Part shown: in pieces, positions 57,750 through 64,000 of the stretch
Position numbering within the stretch: position 1 is the stretch's first letter
Layout: each line of letters starts with the position of its first letter
DNA from: Streptomyces cynarae
Lineage (GTDB): Bacteria > Actinomycetota > Actinomycetes > Streptomycetales > Streptomycetaceae
Reading direction: 5' to 3'
Assembly: GCF_025642135.1 (NCBI RefSeq)
Contig: NZ_CP106793.1
Coordinates: 4,282,001 to 4,346,000 of the forward strand
Length of the DNA: 64,000 nt
Made by a program: the position numbers and the translations under genes
Notes under the pieces: generated by a model
The model's database searches: none
What the model saw: the letters and a program-made list of their open reading frames with translations, nothing else
What the model was told of the DNA's origin: nothing

Positions 57750-58820
57750 TCAGCCGGCGTAGTCCCCGACCAGGGCGGCACCCGTTTCGTGCTCGCCCCG
57801 CTCGGTGATCTCGCCGGCGACCCATGCGTCCACGCCGCGGTCGGCGAGGGCGGCGAGCGCGACGTCCACCGACTGCTCGGGGACGACCGCGATCATGCCG
57901 ACGCCCATGTTCAGGGTCTTCTCCAGCTCCAGGCGCTCGACGTCGCCGGTCTTCCCGACGAGGTCGAACACCGCAGCGGGCGTCCAGGTCGAGCGGTCCA
58001 CCGCGGCGTGCAGGTGGTCGGGGATCACGCGGGCCAGGTTGGCCGCGAGTCCACCGCCGGTGACGTGGCTGAACGCGTGCACCTCGGCGGTGCGCATCAG
58101 GGCCAGGCAGTCCAGCGAGTAGATCTTCGTGGGCTCGAGCAGCTCCTCGCCGAGGGTGCGGCCGAGGTCGTCGATGTGCTGGTCGAGGCCGAGCTTCGCC
58201 CGGTCGAGCAGGACGTGCCGGACGAGGGAGTACCCGTTGGAGTGAAGTCCGGAGGACGCCATGGCGATCAGCGCGTCACCCTCACGGATACGCTCGGCGC
58301 CGAGCAGCCGGTCGGCCTCCACGACGCCCGTACCGGCGCCCGCGACGTCGAAGTCGTCGGGACCCAGCAGGCCCGGGTGTTCGGCCGTCTCACCGCCCAC
58401 CAGGGCGCACCCGGCCAGCACACAGCCCTCGGCAATGCCCTTCACGATCGCGGCGACCCGCTCGGGATGGACCTTGCCGACGCAGATGTAGTCGGTCATG
58501 AACAGCGGCTCGGCGCCGCACACCACGATGTCGTCCATGACCATGGCGACCAGGTCGTGGCCGATGGTGTCGTAGACGCCCATCCGGCGCGCGATGTCGA
58601 CCTTGGTGCCGACGCCGTCGGTGGCGGAGGCGAGCAGCGGACGCTCGTAGTGCTTGAGGGCGGAGGCGTCGAAGAGGCCGGCGAAGCCGCCGAGGCCGCC
58701 GAGGACCTCGGGGCGCTGCGTCTTCTTCACCCACTCCTTCATGAGCTCCACGGCGCGGTCGCCCGCTTCGATGTCGACGCCTGCCGCCGCGTAGGAAGCA
58801 CCGGTTTGGGTCTCAGACAT
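57750..58820 (-). CDS. purM: phosphoribosylformylglycinamidine cyclo-ligase (AIR synthetase)
   Basis: PurM makes 5-aminoimidazole ribotide from FGAM with ATP in purine synthesis. The 356-residue product shows SYAAAGVDIEAGDRAVELMK, LLASATDGVGTKVDIARRMG (ATP/Mg site), ALVGGETAEHPG and FSHVTGGGLAANLARVIPD. Length is standard. ATG 58820 is used. It lies 63 bp after purF on the same strand and is probably co-transcribed with it. Confidence 0.96.
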   Translation of the reverse strand: MSETQTGASYAAAGVDIEAGDRAVELMKEWVKKTQRPEVLGGLGGFAGLFDASALKHYERPLLASATDGVGTKVDIARRMGVYDTIGHDLVAMVMDDIVVCGAEPLFMTDYICVGKVHPERVAAIVKGIAEGCVLAGCALVGGETAEHPGLLGPDDFDVAGAGTGVVEADRLLGAERIREGDALIAMASSGLHSNGYSLVRHVLLDRAKLGLDQHIDDLGRTLGEELLEPTKIYSLDCLALMRTAEVHAFSHVTGGGLAANLARVIPDHLHAAVDRSTWTPAAVFDLVGKTGDVERLELEKTLNMGVGMIAVVPEQSVDVALAALADRGVDAWVAGEITERGEHETGAALVGDYAG

Positions 58821-58883
58821 TGCCTGGGATCTTTCGGGTTGGTGGCTGGGTCTTCCGGGGGACTCCCCCCGGACCCTCTGGTC

Positions 58884-60410
58884 TTACGGGCGACGGATCG
58901 CGTCGGTCGCGGCCGTGGCGGCGGGACCGGCGGCCAGCTCGGTCTCCAGCAGCTGCTTGCCGAGGAGCTCCGGGTCGGGCAGCTCCATCGGGTACTCGCC
59001 GTCGAAGCAGGCGCGGCACAGGTTCGGCTTGGCGATGGCGGTCGCCTCGATCATGCCGTCGATGGAGATGTACGCCAGGGAGTCGGCGCCCAGGGAGCGG
59101 CCGATCTCCTCGACCGACATGCCGTTGGCGATCAGCTCGGCGCGGGTGGCGAAGTCGATGCCGAAGAAGCAGGGCCACTTCACCGGCGGGGAGGAGATCC
59201 GGATGTGGACCTCGGCGGCGCCCGCCTCGCGCAGCATCCGCACCAGGGCGCGCTGGGTGTTGCCGCGCACGATCGAGTCGTCGACGACGACCAGGCGCTT
59301 GCCCTTGATGACTTCCTTGAGGGGGTTCAGCTTCAGGCGGATGCCGAGCTGGCGGATCGTCTGCGAGGGCTGGATGAAGGTCCGGCCGACGTAGGCGTTC
59401 TTCACCAGGCCGGAGCCGAACGGGATGCCGGAGGCCTCCGCGTAGCCGATCGCGGCGGGGGTGCCGGACTCGGGGGTCGCTATGACCAGATCGGCGTCGG
59501 CGGGCGCCTCCTTGGCGAGGCGACGGCCCATCTCGACACGGGAGAGGTACACGTTCCGGCCGGCGATGTCGGTGTCCGGGCGGGCCAGGTACACGTACTC
59601 GAAGACACAGCCCTTGGGCTTCGCTTCCGCGAACCGGGAGGTGCGCAGACCGTTCTCGTCGACGGCCACGAACTCGCCGGGCTCGATCTCGCGGACGAAG
59701 CTCGCGCCGACGATGTCGAGCGCGGCGGTCTCGGAGGCGACGACCCAGCCGCGCTCCAGCCGGCCGAGGACCAGCGGGCGGATGCCCTGCGGGTCGCGGG
59801 CCGCGTAAAGGGTGTTCTCGTCCATGAAGACGAGCGAGAAAGCGCCCTTGACCTGGGGGAGGAGCTTGGGGGCCGCCTCTTCGACGGTCAGCGGCTTGCC
59901 GTCGTCGTCGACCTGCCCCGCGAGGAGGGCGGTGACGAGGTCGGTGTCGTTGGTGGCGGCGACCTGGGTGGCACGGCCGTTCTCCTTGGGGAGGTCGGCG
60001 ACCATCTCGGCGAGCTGCGCCGTGTTGACCAGGTTGCCGTTGTGGCCGAGCGCGATCGAGCCGTGCGCGGTGGCACGGAACGTCGGCTGGGCGTTCTCCC
60101 AGACGGAGGCGCCGGTGGTCGAGTAGCGGGCATGACCGACCGCGATGTGACCCTGGAGCGAACCGAGGGAGGTCTCGTCGAAGACCTGGGAAACCAGGCC
60201 CATGTCCTTGAAGACGAGGATCTGGGAGCCGTTGCTCACCGCGATACCCGCGGATTCCTGACCCCGGTGCTGGAGGGCGTAGAGCCCGAAGTACGTGAGC
60301 TTTGCGACCTCTTCGCCCGGAGCCCAGACACCGAAGACGCCGCACGCGTCCTGGGGGCCTTTCTCACCGGGGAGCAGATCGTGATTGAGTCGACCGTCAC
60401 CACGTGGCAC
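58884..60410 (-). CDS. purF: amidophosphoribosyltransferase
   Basis: PurF makes phosphoribosylamine from PRPP and glutamine, the first committed purine step. The 508-residue product has a 22-residue propeptide ending before Cys23 (DACGVFGVWAPGEEVA), which must be removed to free the catalytic Cys. The glutaminase domain is followed by the PRPP site VVVDDSIVRGNT. Later Cys residues, as in NLCRACFDGEYP, fit the B. subtilis type with an Fe-S cluster. GTG 60410 is the start. It precedes purM in an operon. Confidence 0.96.
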   Translation of the reverse strand: MPRGDGRLNHDLLPGEKGPQDACGVFGVWAPGEEVAKLTYFGLYALQHRGQESAGIAVSNGSQILVFKDMGLVSQVFDETSLGSLQGHIAVGHARYSTTGASVWENAQPTFRATAHGSIALGHNGNLVNTAQLAEMVADLPKENGRATQVAATNDTDLVTALLAGQVDDDGKPLTVEEAAPKLLPQVKGAFSLVFMDENTLYAARDPQGIRPLVLGRLERGWVVASETAALDIVGASFVREIEPGEFVAVDENGLRTSRFAEAKPKGCVFEYVYLARPDTDIAGRNVYLSRVEMGRRLAKEAPADADLVIATPESGTPAAIGYAEASGIPFGSGLVKNAYVGRTFIQPSQTIRQLGIRLKLNPLKEVIKGKRLVVVDDSIVRGNTQRALVRMLREAGAAEVHIRISSPPVKWPCFFGIDFATRAELIANGMSVEEIGRSLGADSLAYISIDGMIEATAIAKPNLCRACFDGEYPMELPDPELLGKQLLETELAAGPAATAATDAIRRP

Positions 60411-60711
60411 GCCACCGAGTGTAGGCGAGATCGTGCACTGGTCCGAATCCGGTCATCGATGCCGCACGCCGTGCGCAGTGGCCGGACGCCCGTGCTCGGC
60501 GCTCGGAGACCGCGCTGACGCCGGTGTCGTTTTCGCTGGTCAGCGCGGCGCTCCGGTGGTCGGGCGGGGAGGACTGCGGACGGACGGAGAGCTTGCTCAG
60601 CGTCTCGTCGGTGTCTGCGAGTGAGCCGTCGCACATCTTGCGGGTGGACGTCTCGCGACGCTCTCCGTGAAGTGACCGCAGCGTACCGTCGCCTCCGCCT
60701 CCACGACCGCT
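60411..60711. other. intergenic region before purF
   Basis: No gene is visible in these 301 bp between purF and the maleylpyruvate isomerase-family gene. It should hold the purF promoter. I do not see a convincing purine riboswitch. Confidence 0.4.
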
Positions 60712-61509
60712 TCACGCCATCAGGGGCAGCAGCCCGCTCAGGTCGGCCCGTTCGCCGCTCGCGCTGACCTCGGCGTCGGCGAGGGCCGTGTCCCAGCTCG
60801 TACGGCCGGTGGCGAGCCGGACCCAGGTCAGCGGGTCCGTCTCGACGACGTTGGGCGGGGTGCCTCGGGTGTGCCGGGGGCCTTCGATGCACTGCACGAC
60901 GGCGTACGGCGGGACGCGCACCTCGGTGGAGGCGCCGGGCGCCTTCACGGCGAGCGCGTCGGCGAGCAGCCGGGTCGCCGCGGCGAGGGCCTGACGGTCG
61001 TAGGGGATGTCGAGGCCGGGGACGGCGGCGTTCAGGTCGTCGGTGTGGACGACGAGCTCGACGGTGCGGGTGACCAGGTAGTCGGCGAGCGGCATGGCGC
61101 CCGCGGTGGTGTCGAGCAGCCGGGTGCCGGGGTGTGCGGCGAGGAGTTCCGAGAACTCCTTCTCTATGCCGGCGAGGTAGCTGTCGAGGTCGGGGTTCTG
61201 GGCGGCGAGTGTGCGGGTGGTGTCCGCGATGGCACCGGAGTTGGCGGAGGTCGCGAAGGGCCAGTCGAGGACGGTGGCGTTCTGCGCGGCGGGCTCCGGC
61301 CTGCCGAGGAACCGCCCGAAGGCCGAGAGGGCCATCCCGATGTGCGTGGCCAGTTCCCGTACGGTCCAGTCCCCGAGTCGGGTGGGCAGCGCGAGTCGTT
61401 CGGCCGGGAGGGTGCTCACGGCCTCCCTCACGTTCCCGAACTGCGCGAGAACGGCGGCGCGGGTCTTGACGGGGTCGTAGGTCCGAGTGCGCTTCTTGGC
61501 CGGGGGCAT
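60712..61509 (-). CDS. maleylpyruvate isomerase-family (DinB-like) protein with sterol-carrier-like tail
   Basis: A 265-residue protein of the mycothiol-dependent maleylpyruvate isomerase family. The N-terminal DinB-like four-helix fold has LPTRLGDWTVRELATHIGMA, with metal-ligand His, and YLVTRTVELVVHTDDLNAAV, the second His. The C-terminal 90 residues resemble the sterol-carrier-like domain (WVRLATGRTSWDTALADAEV). The reaction is unknown. ATG 61509 gives MPPAKKRTRTYDPVKTRAAV. It lies between purF and purL but is transcribed in the same direction, probably alone. Confidence 0.85.
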   Translation of the reverse strand: MPPAKKRTRTYDPVKTRAAVLAQFGNVREAVSTLPAERLALPTRLGDWTVRELATHIGMALSAFGRFLGRPEPAAQNATVLDWPFATSANSGAIADTTRTLAAQNPDLDSYLAGIEKEFSELLAAHPGTRLLDTTAGAMPLADYLVTRTVELVVHTDDLNAAVPGLDIPYDRQALAAATRLLADALAVKAPGASTEVRVPPYAVVQCIEGPRHTRGTPPNVVETDPLTWVRLATGRTSWDTALADAEVSASGERADLSGLLPLMA

Positions 61510-61630
61510 GGCGCCGAGCCTAGTGGGCGCGGGAGGTGGGGGCGGGGGAACGCGGAGGCGGAGGCGGGAGAACGCGGAGGCGGGAGAACGCGGGAGGGGG
61601 AGGGAACGCCGGACGTGGAGGAAACGCCGG

Positions 61631-61673
61631 ACGGCGAAGGCCCCGCCCGTCGACCGGGTGGGGCCTTCGCCGT
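61631..61673 (-). terminator. terminator of purL
   Basis: ACGGCGAAGGCCCC and GGGGCCTTCGCCGT form a perfect 14-bp stem with a 15-base loop just after the purL stop. Confidence 0.85.
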
Positions 61674-61696
61674 CGTACGACCGTCCGACGGGCCGC

Positions 61697-63955
61697 TTAC
61701 GCCAGCAGCGTCGGGATCGTGCCCTCGTGGGCCTCGCGCAGTTCGGCCAGGGTCAGCTCGAACTCGCCCTGGACCTCGACGGTTTCCCCGTCCACGACAC
61801 CGATACGGGTGGCCGGCAGGCCGCGCGCGCCGCACATGTCGTTGAAGCGGACCTCCTCCGAGCGCGGCACGGCGACGATCGCGCGCCCCGCCGACTCGGA
61901 GAAGAGGAACGTGAACGCGTCCAGGCCGTCCGGCACGATCAGCCGCGCGCCCTTGCCGCCGAGCAGGGCCGACTCGACCACGGCCTGGATCAGACCGCCG
62001 TCGGACAGGTCGTGCGCGGAGTCGATCATGCCGTCGCGGGAGGCGGAGATCAGGATCTCGCCGAGCAGGCGTTCGCGCTCCAGGTCGACCTGCGGGGGCA
62101 GACCGCCGAGGTGGTCGTGGATCACCTGCGACCAGGCCGAACCGCCGAACTCCTCACGGGTGTCGCCGAGGAGGTACAGCAGCTGGCCCTCCTCCTGGAA
62201 GGCGACGGGGGTGCGCCGGGCGACGTCGTCGATGACGCCCAGCACGGCGACCACCGGGGTCGGGTGGATGGCCGCCTCGCCCGTCTGGTTGTAGAGGGAG
62301 ACGTTGCCGCCGGTCACCGGGGTGCCCAGCTGCTGACAGCCGTCCGCCAGACCGCGCACGGCCTCCGCGAACTGCCACATCACCGCCGGGTCCTCGGGCG
62401 AGCCGAAGTTCAGGCAGTCGGAGACCGCCAGCGGCTTGGCGCCCGTGGTCGCCACGTTGCGGTACGCCTCCGCGAGGGCCAGCTGCGCGCCCGCGTACGG
62501 GTCGAGCTTGGCGTAGCGCCCGTTGCCGTCCGTGGCGATGGCCACGCCGAGACCGGACTCCTCGTCGATGCGGATCATGCCGGAGTCCTCGGGCTGGGCG
62601 AGGACCGTGTTGCCCTGCACGAAGTGGTCGTACTGCTGCGTGATCCACTTCTTGGAGGCCTGGTTGGGCGAGCCCACCAGCTTCAGGACCTGGTCCTTCA
62701 GCTCCTCGGACGTCGCCGGCCGCGGGAGCTTGTTCGCGTCGTCGGCCTGCAGCTCGTCCTGCCAGGACGGGCGGGCGTACGGGCGCTCGTAGACCGGGCC
62801 CTCGTGCGCGACCGTGCGCGGGTCGACGTCGACGATCTTGCCGCCGTGCCAGTAGATCTCCAGGCGGTCCCCGTCGGTCACCTCACCGATGACGGTGGCG
62901 ATGACGTCCCACTTGGCGCAGATCTCCAGGAAGCGGTCGACCTTCTCCGGCTCGACGACCGCACACATCCTTTCCTGCGACTCGCTCATCAGGATCTCCT
63001 CGGGGGAGAGCGTCGAGTCGCGCAGAGGGACGTCGTCGAGGGTGACGCGCATGCCGCCGGAGCCGTTCGAGGCCAGCTCCGAGGTCGCGCAGGACAGGCC
63101 CGCCGCGCCCAGGTCCTGGATGCCGACGACCAGCTTCTCCCGGAACGCCTCCAGGGTGCACTCGATGAGGAGCTTCTCCTGGAAGGGGTCGCCCACCTGG
63201 ACGGCGGGGCGCTTGGAGGGCTTGGCGTCGTCGAAGGTCTCGGAGGCGAGGATGGAGGCGCCGCCGATGCCGTCGCCGCCCGTGCGGGCGCCGTACAGGA
63301 TGACCTTGTTGCCCGCGCCGGACGCCTTCGCGAGGTGGATGTCCTCGTGCCGCATCACACCGATGGCACCGGCGTTGACCAGCGGGTTGCCCTGGTAGCA
63401 GGCGTCGAAGACGACCTCGCCGCCGATGTTGGGCAGGCCCAGGCAGTTGCCGTAGCCGCCGATGCCTGCGACGACACCGGGGAGGACCCGCTTGGTGTCG
63501 GGGTGGTCGGCCGCGCCGAAGCGCAGGGGGTCGACGACCGCCACCGGGCGTGCGCCCATCGCGATGATGTCGCGCACGATGCCGCCGACGCCCGTGGCCG
63601 CGCCCTGGTAGGGCTCGACGTAGGAGGGGTGGTTGTGCGACTCCACCTTGAAGGTGACGGCGTAGCCCTGGCCGACGTCCACGACACCGGCGTTCTCGCC
63701 GATGCCGACGAGCAGGGCGTCGGACTCGGGGGCCTTCTCGCCGAACTGGCGCAGGTGGACCTTGCTGCTCTTGTAGGAGCAGTGCTCGGACCACATGACC
63801 GAGTACATGGCGAGCTCGGCGCCGGTCGGGCGACGGCCCAGGATCTCGACGATCCGCTCGTACTCGTCCTTCTTCAGGCCGAGTTCGGCCCAGGGCAGCT
63901 CGACGTCGGGGGTCGCGGTCGCGTGCTCGACCGTGTCCAGAGGCGTCCTGCTCAT
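61697..63955 (-). CDS. purL: phosphoribosylformylglycinamidine synthase subunit PurL
   Basis: PurL is the ATP-dependent synthetase subunit of the PurSQL complex, making FGAM from FGAR with ammonia from PurQ. The 752-residue size is that of the small, Gram-positive type that needs separate PurQ and PurS. Typical segments are [40 protein letters not shown] and [16 protein letters not shown] [23 protein letters not shown] 63955 overlaps the purQ stop (ATGA), so the two are coupled. A terminator follows. Confidence 0.97.
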   Translation of the reverse strand: MSRTPLDTVEHATATPDVELPWAELGLKKDEYERIVEILGRRPTGAELAMYSVMWSEHCSYKSSKVHLRQFGEKAPESDALLVGIGENAGVVDVGQGYAVTFKVESHNHPSYVEPYQGAATGVGGIVRDIIAMGARPVAVVDPLRFGAADHPDTKRVLPGVVAGIGGYGNCLGLPNIGGEVVFDACYQGNPLVNAGAIGVMRHEDIHLAKASGAGNKVILYGARTGGDGIGGASILASETFDDAKPSKRPAVQVGDPFQEKLLIECTLEAFREKLVVGIQDLGAAGLSCATSELASNGSGGMRVTLDDVPLRDSTLSPEEILMSESQERMCAVVEPEKVDRFLEICAKWDVIATVIGEVTDGDRLEIYWHGGKIVDVDPRTVAHEGPVYERPYARPSWQDELQADDANKLPRPATSEELKDQVLKLVGSPNQASKKWITQQYDHFVQGNTVLAQPEDSGMIRIDEESGLGVAIATDGNGRYAKLDPYAGAQLALAEAYRNVATTGAKPLAVSDCLNFGSPEDPAVMWQFAEAVRGLADGCQQLGTPVTGGNVSLYNQTGEAAIHPTPVVAVLGVIDDVARRTPVAFQEEGQLLYLLGDTREEFGGSAWSQVIHDHLGGLPPQVDLERERLLGEILISASRDGMIDSAHDLSDGGLIQAVVESALLGGKGARLIVPDGLDAFTFLFSESAGRAIVAVPRSEEVRFNDMCGARGLPATRIGVVDGETVEVQGEFELTLAELREAHEGTIPTLLA

Positions 63956-64000
63956 GCGGTGACCAGCTTCTTGAGGATCGAGGTGAAGAACGGGAGGCCG
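63952..64000 (-). CDS. purQ: PurQ C-terminus (partial at window edge)
   Basis: Only the last 15 codons are in the window: [15 protein letters not shown] and stop, matching the end of Streptomyces PurQ, the glutaminase subunit of FGAM synthase. Its TGA overlaps the purL ATG, as expected for the purQ-purL pair. The rest lies beyond base 64000. Confidence 0.85.
   Translation of the reverse strand, partial: GLPFFTSILKKLVTA

Overview
The window is a very GC-rich actinobacterial chromosome segment. It carries bldC, an NsdA/NsdB-type differentiation protein, valine dehydrogenase, a B. subtilis-type purF, purM and purL, GTG starts, and twin-arginine and mycothiol-era protein families. Gene order (purQ-purL, purF-purM, DUF3073, vdh, bldC, hrpA, DEAD-box helicase, M23 peptidase, aldo/keto reductase, PrsW, trmB, sporulation-associated protein) is that of the Streptomyces core chromosome. 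The genus call Streptomyces is firm; I do not name a species.

Left core (1-19000): an asparagine-synthase-like gene broken by a one-base frameshift and cut by the window edge; an NsdA-like HTH/TPR protein; an FAD oxidoreductase; trmB; a PrsW-type membrane protease; an aldo/keto reductase; an M23 peptidase under a c-di-AMP (ydaO-type) riboswitch; a SpoIIE/PP2C phosphatase; initiator tRNA; then a compact riboflavin-type locus (a RibD-like protein with its domains in reversed order, a MarR repressor, ribA). Three matching 18-bp operators overlap the promoters of that locus. tyrS, a P-type-ATPase-derived pseudoenzyme and an MgtC-family protein follow.

Mobile element (about 19048-39418, 20.4 kb): it is inserted in the tRNA-Lys(UUU) gene. 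A 48-bp direct repeat marks both ends (19000-19047 and 39371-39418), and a pair of identical arm-type repeats lies just inside each end. The backbone is an Xre regulator, a tyrosine integrase (TTG start), an excisionase-like HTH protein, a DUF3631 ATPase, a DUF2637 membrane protein, a MobC-like protein and a relaxase. No FtsK/TraB, type IV secretion or known replicase gene is visible, so I call it an integrative mobilizable element. Left cargo (19.2-26.8 kb) is a tight set of nucleotide-type enzymes: HD hydrolase, Nudix hydrolase, Xre regulator, HAD phosphatase, radical SAM enzyme, dTMP-kinase-like P-loop protein (with a TTA codon in its P-loop), SAM methyltransferase and a CYTH protein. This is the best candidate for an undescribed system. 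Right cargo (35.0-38.9 kb) is a signalling set: winged-helix protein, two DUF5994 proteins, a PP2C-type phosphatase and a STAS-acetyltransferase fusion.

Right core (39400-64000): tRNA-Lys, an APC permease, a DEAD-box helicase with a long RD-rich tail, a lipoprotein with an apparent one-base frameshift, a zincin, a metallophosphoesterase, tRNA-Glu/Asp/Phe, a Tat-exported DUF1259 protein lying between two arm-type repeats, hrpA, a second tRNA-Asp with a 130-bp tandem duplication of its 3' end, bldC, vdh, DUF3073 and purine genes purM, purF, purL and the end of purQ.
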